From NCBI RefSeq assembly GCF_020880815.1, contig NZ_JAJITD010000031.1, positions 1-41,020 on the forward strand: a stretch of 41,020 nt of DNA, given 5' to 3'. A model generated the notes under the pieces. The model was not told the origin of the DNA. It saw nothing but the letters and a program-made list of their open reading frames with translations, and searched no databases. The stretch comes from Paraburkholderia sejongensis (GTDB lineage: Bacteria > Pseudomonadota > Gammaproteobacteria > Burkholderiales > Burkholderiaceae). This document shows, in pieces, positions 1 through 6,671 of the stretch; the stretch's first letter is position 1, and every line of letters begins with the position of its first letter. Position numbers and translations under genes: made by a program.

Positions 1-122
1 GTTACACTCGACACTCGACTACGTCAGCCCCATGACGTTCGAGAAGAAATGGCTGGCAGCCCAACAAGGCCAGGCCGCATAACTCCCGCGGTTATGGGGT
101 TCGTCAAACAGGGGCAAGGTCA
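1..122 (+). mobile_element. IS3-family insertion sequence, right end only
   Basis: The window opens inside an insertion sequence. The last 26 codons of a transposase stop at 82. About 40 bp later comes a terminal sequence ending ggggcaaggtca at 122, whose complement starts TGACCTTGCCCC, like IS3-family inverted repeats. The left end lies outside the window, so length, target duplication and intactness cannot be judged. It sits at the edge of a scarred, lower-GC region. Confidence 0.6.
2..82 (+). CDS. IS3-family transposase OrfB, C-terminal 26 residues (partial)
   Basis: The frame starting at base 2 reads LHSTLDYVSPMTFEKKW and a further nine residues, then stops with TAA at 80-82. This is the usual C-terminal signature of the IS3-family rve-type integrase (OrfB): a short HSxLxYxSPxxFE segment following the DDE catalytic domain. 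The catalytic domain is upstream of the window, so activity cannot be assessed. Stop codon and IS end are close together, as normal for the family. Confidence 0.75.
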   Translation, partial: LHSTLDYVSPMTFEKKWLAAQQGQAA

Positions 123-429
123 TAGAGTATTCTTTTAGAGGATTCGAAAATTATGAGGTATTAAGCAGAAAACCTAGCCATCGATCTAGGTTTGTCGCTT
201 GTGAGTGCAGTTCGATCTGGCGTAATAGCGAGCTGAGGAGTTCGACCTGAGATGCCATCTGCTGAAGTGCCTCTTCAAGTCATCGCCTGGAGAGCAGCCG
301 TAAATAACTTCGTTCCAAGCGGTCAGATTGACGGCAACTTATTTATCGATTCAGATGGGTTGCTTAAAATATTGCTCGTTGACCCCCTCAATACAACTCA
401 CCCGCGAACCGCCAGCCCCGCACTACCCG
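123..429. other. Non-coding stretch with a small hairpin
   Basis: Between the IS end and the atzH fragment I see no convincing gene. A 67-codon frame at 252-455 runs into the atzH fragment in the wrong sense, lacks a clear ribosome site and resembles nothing I know. The notable item is a perfect inverted repeat, aaacctag (170-177) and ctaggttt (186-193), with an 8-base loop. It could terminate IS transcription, but no clean T-run follows. Confidence 0.4.
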
Positions 430-540
430 CACCGCTAACCCGTCCATCCAGCTGACATGCGCGCTTACTACGCGCCAGCCATGGGCCATCTTCACCCACG
501 TCTGGCTCTGCCTGCCGACGCGCGGCTCGCCTTCACGGCG
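430..540 (-). pseudogene. Decayed 3' fragment of an AtzH-like gene (direct repeat copy A)
   Basis: On the minus strand this stretch encodes the last 34 or so residues of an AtzH/DUF3225-type protein, including GRQSQTWVKMAHGWRVVSAH. It matches 4665-4775 with about nine mismatches in 111 bases; the gene-internal 49 bases are identical. The frame is kept but the stop codon is changed (TTA at 436-438 in place of TGA), and the 5' part of the gene is missing beyond 540. It is either a remnant of a duplicated gene or the displaced half of an integration event. It lies in the same orientation as the intact gene. Confidence 0.85.
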
Positions 541-971
541 AAACCAACGTCAATCCGGTTTGCGGTACGACGCTGCCGAAGTACGGCGGCGGTCGGAGCG
601 GCCTGACGATGGCGCCGCCGATCGCGATGAGCGCATCGGGCGATGCAAGCGGGACCACGAAGAGCGCGATTAGCGGCGTCGAGGTTAACAGGTTGCGTTA
701 TGAGTTAGCAGCTCCTATGAACTGTTTTTGAAACCGTCTCTAATTGTCATCGTTAAGCCAAATGAAAACCCTCGGCGCGAGTTACGAGACTCGCGGTCGA
801 ACATCGGGGAGAGAACCTCGGGGCCATCGCTCTGGTAACGCAAGTGTCGTACCCGGACTCGTGACGTTCTCGCCCGGCGGCGCAGCACCCCCGGAGAAAC
901 CGCGCGGGATACGGGCCCGAGATTTGATGGCGCGATGGTCCTGTTCGGCCAGTTATTCAGAAATTTAGAGG
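541..971. other. Unassigned stretch with gene debris
   Basis: No intact gene is visible. Bases 541-690 have coding-like composition and read open in both directions. On the minus strand one frame gives a hydrophobic, protein-like stretch (IALFVVPLASPDALIAIGGA), which may be the edge of another broken gene. Frames of 75-97 codons at 715-1008 (minus) and 744-968 (plus) overlap each other, have no family resemblance, and look like chance. Confidence 0.35.
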
Positions 972-1160
972 ATGCAATATCTCTACGAAGTCGGGCATAA
1001 GCGCGCACGCGAACGCCTTTTTCGACCGATCGAGAACGATAGCGTCACTAACATCGCCGTTGAAAATGGTTTCCTTCATCTGGCTGAACTCGCGCATGCG
1101 TAAAAGAGCGTGTTCGTTGAAACGCTATTTGAGACGTGCAAGAAAAAGAGGTGGAGCATT
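972..1160 (+). pseudogene. AraC-family regulator remnant, C-terminal half of the HTH domain
   Basis: From ATG 972 the frame reads YEVGHKRARERLFRP, then NDSVTNIAVENGFLHLAEL and stops at TAA 1101-1103. This is the second helix-turn-helix half of an AraC/XylS regulator (RARERL, then VTNIAxxxGFxHLxxFA). Reading through the stop in the same frame gives KSVFVETLFETCKKKR, which continues the family pattern (A-Y-[KR]xxFxExPSETLKR). The TAA therefore sits where Tyr is expected and looks like a point nonsense mutation. The N-terminal sensor domain and first HTH are absent. It is non-functional, probably island debris. Confidence 0.75.
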
Positions 1161-1311
1161 GTTTATCGCGAAATTCGCCGGCCGCCTGCGCTTGTTAGGA
1201 AAACGCTCGTGAGCGTGCAGTCAGCTACACCGAAAATGGTTATTCCAAAAAACTCAGTGGCGCGGTGCCGACTCTTCTAACCCGACCGTCCGAGCAGAGC
1301 AACGTTTTCGC

Positions 1312-1346
1312 GTAGTACCGCCTCACGCAGTGACGGGCGGTACTAC
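1312..1346. repeat. Long hairpin (inverted repeat), REP-like
   Basis: gtagtaccgcc (1312-1322) pairs perfectly with ggcggtactac (1336-1346). Inside it tcac (1323-1326) pairs with gtga (1330-1333) around a 3-base gca loop, leaving a 2-base bulge. The result is a nearly continuous 15-bp stem. There is no following T-run, so it is not a standard terminator. It resembles repetitive extragenic palindromes or a transposon-end hairpin; the type is unknown. Confidence 0.6.
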
Positions 1347-1519
1347 TATGTACCGTTTGAACCATGAATTACACGTGCGACAGTAAGTCTCGCCAGTCTA
1401 TTCCCGCTACCGCAGGATCTAGAGTAAATTGCTTCTGGATTTTAGAAAAAGGACCTATTTATTCAAAGGCTTGGCGATTAGATACAACAGAAACGGCGAA
1501 TTGCGAGGCTGAATAGAGC

Positions 1520-1545
1520 GGCAGCATGCTGCCGTACGGCAGCAT
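1520..1545. promoter_or_regulatory. Two overlapping perfect palindromes just upstream of the HAD-UbiA start
   Basis: GGCAGCATGCTGCC (1520-1533) is a perfect 14-bp palindrome. ATGCTGCCGTACGGCAGCAT (1526-1545) is a perfect 20-bp palindrome. They share one arm, so the unit is three alternating copies of an 8-base half-site and can form two mutually exclusive hairpins. It ends 14 bases before the GTG start at 1560, close to the weak ribosome site. Either a repressor operator or an RNA switch would fit; neither is shown. Confidence 0.5.
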
Positions 1546-1559
1546 AAAACGGATCATTT

Positions 1560-2996
1560 GTGCAAGATCAAAACTACGTACCGCTGATTGTGGATCTGGA
1601 TGGAACGCTGACATTGACAGATACGCTGGCCGAATCTGTCGTCAACGTCGTGAAGCAGAACCCATTGAATATCATCCGCTTGCCATTCTGGCTATTGAAG
1701 GGACGTTTGGCTTTCAAACAGGCGATTGCGGCCCGCGCGAATCTTGCCGTCGAACACCTTCCGTACCGCGAAGCGTTGATCGACTATCTGGCTGCCGAGA
1801 GAAAACGTGGCCGCAAGATTGTTCTCGCAACTGCTGCGCATAGGTCAATTGCGGAACGCGTGTCCGCACACGTAGGACTTTTCGACGTAGTGATAGCCAC
1901 CGAAAGCGACGCAAATCTGAGAGGGCTTGCCAAGCTCGAGAAGATACGCGCCTGTGTCGGCAAGCAGTTCGTCTACGCCGGCGACAGCCGTCACGATCTA
2001 CCGATATGGCTCGCTGCGAAGGCTGCCATTTTGACCGGCGTTTCGCCACGTCTTGCCGGTCTGGTCCGCAACAAAGTACCCATTGAGCGTGAGTTCTCTA
2101 ACAGTAGCGCCACTCTTTCTCTCTGGTCGAAGGCGCTGCGGGCTCATCAGTGGCTAAAGAATTTACTGCTTTTTGTGCCGTTGCTGACGGCATTTTCCTT
2201 CTTTTACGTTGAGAAGCTGGCGTCGCTCGCCATGTGCTTTGTTTCGATGTCGCTGGGTGCGTCGGCAACCTACATCGGAAACGATATTTGGGATCTGGAG
2301 AGTGATCGAAGGCATCCCCGCAAGCGGCAGCGACCTTTCGCAAGCGGCGCATTGTCATTGTTCAAGGGCGTGCTCTGTGCGACGACGCTACTTGCCGTAT
2401 CACTAGTATTGGCGTTTGCGACATCGTCAGCGTTTGGCGCGATGCTGGTGCTTTATCTGATCGCAACCACCGCCTATAGCCTGGTCCTGAAAACTCGTGT
2501 CATTGTCGACGTCATCATGCTGTCGTTGCTCTACACGCTGAGAATTCTGGCAGGCTCGGTCGCGGTCAATATCAGCATCAGTCACTGGCTACTCGCGTTT
2601 TCGGTTTTCGCTTTTCTGAGTCTCGCGCTGGTCAAACGCTGCGCGGAACTGATGTCCTTGCGTACCATTTACGAAGGTGCCATGGTTGGCCGCGACTACC
2701 GAGTCGCGGATCTTGAGGTGCTGTGGCCGCTAGGCATTGGCTCGTCACTCGCTGCAGTGATTGTCTTCGGTCTCTTCATCAATGCACCGGAAACAGCGTT
2801 GCGGTATGCGACTCCTTCATTGCTCTGGTTTGCCGCGATTGGCCTGATTTCTCTGTTCGCGAGGCTTTGGATCACGACCGTGCGCGGCGAGATGCATGAC
2901 GATCCGATCGTTCATCTCATCGAAGACCGCGGCAGCCTTCTCGTCATTCTGTTGATGGTCGCCACAATGATGGCTGCACACTGTGTCCGCTTTTAA
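1560..2996 (+). CDS. HAD phosphatase-UbiA prenyltransferase fusion (DPPR synthase-like)
   Basis: This 478-residue fusion has two parts. Residues 1-175 form a HAD-type hydrolase: DLDGT at 12-16 (nucleophile Asp12, Asp14), Thr91, Lys125 and GDSRHD at 141-146. Residues 190-478 form a polytopic UbiA-family prenyltransferase with the Mg/diphosphate motif NDIWDLESDRRHPRK (241-255) and a second loop around DVIMLSLLYTLRILAG. The same architecture occurs in enzymes that transfer phosphoribose to polyprenyl phosphate and dephosphorylate the product, as in decaprenylphosphoryl-arabinose synthesis. The start is GTG with a weak acgga ribosome site. Two membrane-protein genes follow closely (11-base gap, then a 1-base overlap), indicating an operon. 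DprE1/DprE2 epimerase genes are not adjacent. Base composition is less GC-rich than downstream genes. Function is by family; the donor and product are inferred. Confidence 0.85.
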   Translation: MQDQNYVPLIVDLDGTLTLTDTLAESVVNVVKQNPLNIIRLPFWLLKGRLAFKQAIAARANLAVEHLPYREALIDYLAAERKRGRKIVLATAAHRSIAERVSAHVGLFDVVIATESDANLRGLAKLEKIRACVGKQFVYAGDSRHDLPIWLAAKAAILTGVSPRLAGLVRNKVPIEREFSNSSATLSLWSKALRAHQWLKNLLLFVPLLTAFSFFYVEKLASLAMCFVSMSLGASATYIGNDIWDLESDRRHPRKRQRPFASGALSLFKGVLCATTLLAVSLVLAFATSSAFGAMLVLYLIATTAYSLVLKTRVIVDVIMLSLLYTLRILAGSVAVNISISHWLLAFSVFAFLSLALVKRCAELMSLRTIYEGAMVGRDYRVADLEVLWPLGIGSSLAAVIVFGLFINAPETALRYATPSLLWFAAIGLISLFARLWITTVRGEMHDDPIVHLIEDRGSLLVILLMVATMMAAHCVRF

Positions 2997-3007
2997 CAGG
3001 TCTACAA

Positions 3008-4177
3008 ATGGACGTGAAAAAGAAGAATAGAATTCTGGCATTTTGCAGGTTCTCGATCGTATTCGTTCTGCTGCTCGTTCTCGCCGGAAATATCACCAAT
3101 AGCGTGCTGCTGAAGTTCGGATTTCGTGACGATCACAAGCTCGATGGCTATGCACAGAGCCTCACCCTGGTCAGCATGATGGAGGGAACCGCGCCGCGGC
3201 CCTACGTGTACCGGGCCACGTTCGCGAAAGCGGCGAAGCAGATAGCCGCGCGACTGAGTCCGGAACTGCAGCAAAAATTTTTCAAGTCGATCAGTCGCTA
3301 TGACTCACTGCGACATAGCTACTTCAGCGGCGTTCCGGACGAGTATTGGACGCCTGTGGTCGCGATTACGTACCACATCGTCTATTTTTTTGTCGTGCTG
3401 TCGATGGTGCTTACACTGTTGGTGGTCTACAAGCTCGCGCGCATGCACGGCTTAACATTCGGGCAGACACTTGGGTTCCTGGCTGGCTTTAGCATCGTCT
3501 ATCCACTTACCTTTCAGCAGGGCGGTTACTACTACGACTTTATCGAAATACTGGGCGTATTCAGTGCGTGTTTTTTCGTGCTCAAGAGGTGGATGATTCC
3601 GTGCACGCTGGTTATCGCGCTCTTCTCTTTCAACAAGGAGACGTTTTTTCTTGTGCCGCTCGCACTTTTCTTTCTGCATGAGCGAGACGTTTCAATGAGG
3701 AGTCGGATTGGCTGGCTGCTGCTGCAGATCGCGTGCTGTTTTGTGAGCCGGCACTTCGTGATGAACGGCTACGACGCGAATAGCGGTTCTTTCATCGAAG
3801 TTCACGCGAAGGAAAACCTGCTTTTCTGGCTTAATCCGGGCTCATATGTCAGGTTTTATAACCTGATCGCCAAGGGCATCTTCACGCCGAGCCTGCAGAA
3901 CCCGCTGATCCTCGTGCCTTCGATCGTGTTTTTCCGCCACGCATGGCGGCAGGCCGGCACGCGTTACAAGCGGTATTTTTTTGCGGCCTTCCTGCCCGTC
4001 GCGGCTCTATTCATGCTTTTCGGCTATACCGATGAGGCCCGTAATCTGTCGTTGGCCTTTCCGGCGATCGTGTTGATCGCACTTGCTGGCGCGCGAGAAT
4101 TCGGACAAATCTTTTCTGGCGTTGCATCGGATCGGAACCATGCAGTGGCGCAACTGGATTCGAAGGTAGATGCCTGA
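3008..4177 (+). CDS. Polytopic membrane protein, candidate GT-C type glycosyltransferase
   Basis: This 389-residue protein has a hydrophobic N-terminal segment (about 10-32) and about eight to ten membrane spans. A soluble loop after the first span contains acidic residues and RPYVYRATF (about residues 63-71). I cannot assign it to a named family with certainty. Size, topology and position, between a polyprenyl-phosphate sugar synthase and an SMR-type transporter, fit a GT-C enzyme that uses a lipid-linked sugar on the outer face of the inner membrane; this is inference. It overlaps the next gene by one base (TGATG at 4175-4179). Composition is AT-richer than the chromosome around it. Confidence 0.7.
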   Translation: MDVKKKNRILAFCRFSIVFVLLLVLAGNITNSVLLKFGFRDDHKLDGYAQSLTLVSMMEGTAPRPYVYRATFAKAAKQIAARLSPELQQKFFKSISRYDSLRHSYFSGVPDEYWTPVVAITYHIVYFFVVLSMVLTLLVVYKLARMHGLTFGQTLGFLAGFSIVYPLTFQQGGYYYDFIEILGVFSACFFVLKRWMIPCTLVIALFSFNKETFFLVPLALFFLHERDVSMRSRIGWLLLQIACCFVSRHFVMNGYDANSGSFIEVHAKENLLFWLNPGSYVRFYNLIAKGIFTPSLQNPLILVPSIVFFRHAWRQAGTRYKRYFFAAFLPVAALFMLFGYTDEARNLSLAFPAIVLIALAGAREFGQIFSGVASDRNHAVAQLDSKVDA

Positions 4178-4509
4178 TGTCCGTCGTGATTCTGATTGCC
4201 AGTGGAACCCTCGGCGGACTGGCAAGCGTTCTGTTGCGACTTGCCGCGCTCAAGGCAGCAACAGGGTTGCCAAACGAATGGATGCCGCTTTTGTTGCGGG
4301 CTGCGGCCCTGTGTTCGTATGGAGTCGGATTTCTGCTTTACGCGCTTGCGCTTCGTAAAGCCAATCTCGGTATCGCCTATCCGCTGATGGTCGCGGTTTC
4401 CATCTTCGTCGTACTGACGTTCACGGCGCTGCACGAGCACGCGTTGAAGCCGACGCAATTGGTGGGTGCGGTTCTCATTCTGGGTGGTGTCTGGCTGGTC
4501 ACACGATAG
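4177..4509 (+). CDS. Small multidrug-resistance/EamA-type transporter, possible lipid-sugar flippase
   Basis: The protein has 110 residues and four membrane spans, the size of SMR and ArnE/ArnF-type proteins. Visible family features are the N-terminal ILIASGTLGGLASVLLRLA span, ALRKANLGIAYPLMVA in span 3, and a C-terminal GAVLILGGVWLV span. The SMR drug-exporter Glu in span 1 is absent, so classical drug/proton exchange is unlikely. ArnE/ArnF-type members are thought to flip undecaprenyl-phosphate aminoarabinose. Being last in an operon with a polyprenyl-phosphate sugar synthase suggests flipping of that lipid, by inference. The start overlaps the upstream stop, so translation is probably coupled. 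Confidence 0.75.
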   Translation: MSVVILIASGTLGGLASVLLRLAALKAATGLPNEWMPLLLRAAALCSYGVGFLLYALALRKANLGIAYPLMVAVSIFVVLTFTALHEHALKPTQLVGAVLILGGVWLVTR

Positions 4510-4664
4510 GCATGAGGATGCCTGCACTCACTTAAACCGACCCGCCTTCACGCTTCCCCGTGGCGGTTCACTTGGCCGCGCCAGGCGGTTCAGGGTCGAA
4601 CACGGCCCTTGATGTAGTAACGGCGAAGCGATCTCAGACCTCATCTGGCGCTGACTGATAGCCC
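4510..4664. other. Intergenic junction between the accessory module and the atzH-like gene
   Basis: No gene is supported. An interrupted dyad, ccgcc and ggcgg around 4541-4565, could help terminate the module but has no T-run. On the minus strand a 68-codon frame crosses this stretch into atzH without any family resemblance. The stretch is the likely right boundary of the inserted segment, ending at the direct repeat that starts at 4665. Confidence 0.35.
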
Positions 4665-4775
4665 CACCGCTCACCCATCCATCCAGCTCACATGCGCGCT
4701 CACCACCCGCCAGCCATCGGCCATTCTCACCCACGTCTGGCTCTGCCTGCCGACGCGCGGCTCGCCTTCACGGCG
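4665..4775. repeat. Direct repeat copy B (3' end of the intact AtzH-like gene)
   Basis: This 111-base stretch covers the last 35 codons of the intact AtzH-like gene plus six bases beyond its stop. It is repeated in the same orientation at 430-540 with about nine substitutions. The two copies bracket roughly 4.1 kb holding the AraC remnant and the HAD-UbiA operon. The layout resembles left and right attachment sites of an element that uses a gene's 3' end, but no integrase is seen between them. Confidence 0.8.
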
Positions 4776-5051
4776 GAACTCGATATTGGTGACGGCGCAC
4801 GCATCGCCATAGGTGGTGACGACGCGCGCCGTCACCGTGCGCGCGAGCCCCTTGCCGGGCCGCGCCGCGCGAAACGCGCGGATCGCGTCGTAGCCGTAGA
4901 GGTTTTCGGTGGCGCCGAAACGCAGCGTGTGCGGCGAAGCGAAGAACAGTTCGTCGAGCACCGCGACGTCGTTGCTGACGAGAGCCTGTTCATACGCATC
5001 GAACAGTGGCTCGAGTTCGGCAAGCACATCGGGACGATTGATTTCCATCAT
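4671..5051 (-). CDS. AtzH/HpxZ-like protein (DUF3225, SnoaL-like fold)
   Basis: The 126-residue protein starts MMEINRPDVLAELEPLFDAY and has the NTF2/SnoaL-like pattern: helical N-terminus, then strands with TLRFGATENLYGYDAI, VTNIEFRREGEPRVGRQSQTW and a C-terminal GWRVVSAHVSWMDG. AtzH and HpxZ belong to this family. AtzH is reported to act after the AtzE-AtzG amidase in cyanuric acid breakdown, on 1,3-dicarboxyurea; HpxZ accompanies the same pair in purine catabolism. The start at 5051 gives an ATGA overlap with the upstream amidase, so it is the last gene of that operon. Its 3' end is duplicated at 430-540. Family assignment is firm, substrate unknown. Confidence 0.88.
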   Translation of the reverse strand: MMEINRPDVLAELEPLFDAYEQALVSNDVAVLDELFFASPHTLRFGATENLYGYDAIRAFRAARPGKGLARTVTARVVTTYGDACAVTNIEFRREGEPRVGRQSQTWVRMADGWRVVSAHVSWMDG

Positions 5052-6472
5052 GCATTGGCTCCCATTGCAAGCGCGCACTCGTCGAACGACGGTGGCGGCG
5101 GACAGTACGCGAGTTGCGCCGCTTCGAGCCGGCGCGCGGCGGCGAACGCGAGATCCTCGCGCCACGGCGGTGCGATCAATTGCACGGCGATCGGCAAGCC
5201 ACCGCTCGTGCGCATCGGCACCGCGACGACCGGCAGGCCGAGGCACGACACCGGCTGCGTCAGCAAGCCGAGATTGGGCCTGACCGCGAGCCGCTCGCCG
5301 TTGATCTCCATGAACTCGTCGCCGACTTTCGGCGCGACCATCGGCGTCGCGGGCGCGATCAGCACGTCGTAGTGCTCGAACAATGCGAGCACGCGGCTTC
5401 GCAGCGCCGCGCGCACGCGCTGCGCCTGCACGATCCACGCGGCGGGCAACAGCGCCCCCGCAATCAGCCGATCGCGCGACAACGGTTCGCGTTCGTCGTA
5501 ACGCGAACGCAGGTTCTCCATGTGCAACTGTCCGCCTTCGGCCGCCGTGATCAGAAACGCCGCGCCGCGCGCCGCGTCGGCATCCGGATACTCGACGCTG
5601 CGCGCGGCGCCGAGCGCGTCGGCCGCCGCGTGCGACGCAGCGCGCGCGTCGTCGTTCGCATGCGCGTCGAAATAGCCGCCGAGTCGCGCGACCCGCAGCG
5701 CACGAGACTCTACATTCGCGCTCTCGAATGGGCGCTGCGCGCACGCGGGATCGAGCGGATCGGCGCCTTGCAGCGCGTCGTAGATCGCGGCGAGGTCGTC
5801 CACGTTGCGCGCGAACGCGCCCATGTGATCCAGATCCGCGACGAACGGATAGGTGCCGTGTCGCGACAGGCGCCCGAACGTGGGCTTCACGCCGAACACC
5901 CCGCACAGCGACGCGGGCACACGCACCGAGCCGTTGGTGTCGGTGCCGAGCGTGAGCGGCACGAAGCCCGCCGCGACCGCCGCGGCGCTGCCGCCCGAGG
6001 AGCCGCCGGCCGAGCGCGTCAGGTCGTGCGGATTGCGGCATGGCCCCGCGTGATGGTTCTCGGTCGTGAAGCCATACGCGAACTCGTCCATGTTGAGCGC
6101 GCCGACCACAATCGCGCCGTGATCCACGAGGCGCTTCACGAGGGTCGCGTCGCGCGCGGCGGGCGCCGCATCGGCGAGCACGCGCGAACCGGCGAGCGTC
6201 GTGACGCCTTCGAGATCGAACAGATTTTTTGCGGCGAACGGCACGCCCGCGAGCGGCGGCAATGCGTCGCCGCGCGCACGGCGGGCATCGAGCGCGGCTG
6301 CCGCGGCGAGCGCGCGTTTGCGCGTGATCGTGGTGAAGGCATTGACGTGGACGTCGTACGCATCGATGCGCGCGAGCGTCGCGTCGATCAGCTCACGCGC
6401 ACTGAAGCTGCCGTCGGCATAGGCGCGCGCGATCGCGAGCGCGTCGGCGGGGAAGCCGCGTTGTGTGGTCAT
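5048..6472 (-). CDS. AtzE/HpxY-like amidase (amidase-signature family)
   Basis: This 474-residue cytoplasmic amidase has the full catalytic triad: Lys82 in FAAKNLFD, the cis-Ser at 158 in GGSSGGSAAA, and nucleophile Ser182 in TDTNGSVRVP. Its size and flanking AtzG- and AtzH-like genes place it with AtzE (1-carboxybiuret amidohydrolase) and HpxY. AtzE forms a complex with the small AtzG protein, whose gene is immediately upstream here. Both gene junctions are 4-base ATGA overlaps, suggesting coupled, stoichiometric synthesis. Homologous clusters serve cyanuric acid, purine or ureide breakdown; which applies cannot be read from sequence. No defects are seen. Confidence 0.92.
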   Translation of the reverse strand: MTTQRGFPADALAIARAYADGSFSARELIDATLARIDAYDVHVNAFTTITRKRALAAAAALDARRARGDALPPLAGVPFAAKNLFDLEGVTTLAGSRVLADAAPAARDATLVKRLVDHGAIVVGALNMDEFAYGFTTENHHAGPCRNPHDLTRSAGGSSGGSAAAVAAGFVPLTLGTDTNGSVRVPASLCGVFGVKPTFGRLSRHGTYPFVADLDHMGAFARNVDDLAAIYDALQGADPLDPACAQRPFESANVESRALRVARLGGYFDAHANDDARAASHAAADALGAARSVEYPDADAARGAAFLITAAEGGQLHMENLRSRYDEREPLSRDRLIAGALLPAAWIVQAQRVRAALRSRVLALFEHYDVLIAPATPMVAPKVGDEFMEINGERLAVRPNLGLLTQPVSCLGLPVVAVPMRTSGGLPIAVQLIAPPWREDLAFAAARRLEAAQLAYCPPPPSFDECALAMGANA

Positions 6473-6660
6473 GGGCGATATACCGGCGCGGGTTCGTCGT
6501 TCGCATCGACAGGGTAGGCGAGCACTGGCGCGGCGAGCTGCGCGATGCGCGCGAACTGCGCCTTCACGCGCGCGGCGGCGTCGGCGGGCAAGGCCGGGAA
6601 ATGCAGCGCGAGCGCGGCATCGGCGTAAGCGTCGAGCGCTTCGTTGGCACTGGAGGACAT
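6469..6660 (-). CDS. AtzG/HpxX-like small subunit (DUF4089)
   Basis: The protein is 63 residues: MSSSANEALDAYADAALALH, then FPALPADAAARVKAQFARI and a proline-rich tail. This matches the DUF4089 pattern of two helices with LP.....V..NFxRxxxLAxPVL. AtzG is a GatC-like partner that binds and stabilises AtzE. The ATG at 6660 gives the family length; an in-frame GTG five codons upstream is possible. It overlaps the AtzE-like start by ATGA and lies 11 bases after the second amidase. Small size and overlap make it easy to miss in automatic annotation. Confidence 0.85.
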   Translation of the reverse strand: MSSSANEALDAYADAALALHFPALPADAAARVKAQFARIAQLAAPVLAYPVDANDEPAPVYRP

Positions 6661-6671
6661 AGGGTGGCTGC

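Larger units (their letters stand above)
1104..1559. other. Intergenic region before the HAD-UbiA gene
   Basis: About 450 bases carry no supported gene. The first 60 bases are the tail of the AraC remnant. The region is relatively AT-rich from 1420 to 1500 and could hold the promoter of the downstream operon, but I find no well-spaced -35/-10 pair. Two strong dyad structures are listed separately (1312-1346 and 1520-1545). Confidence 0.4.

Noticed and set aside
252..455. 67-codon plus-strand frame after the IS end
   Set aside because: Its last part runs antisense through the decayed atzH fragment and nothing supports translation.
4177..4509. Assignment as an EmrE-type drug exporter
   Set aside because: The essential membrane Glu of SMR drug exporters in span 1 is missing, and the operon context points to lipid-linked sugars.
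5114..6517. 467-codon plus-strand frame opposite the AtzE-like gene
   Set aside because: Product is an Arg/His-rich mixture, while the minus strand encodes a complete amidase with intact active site.
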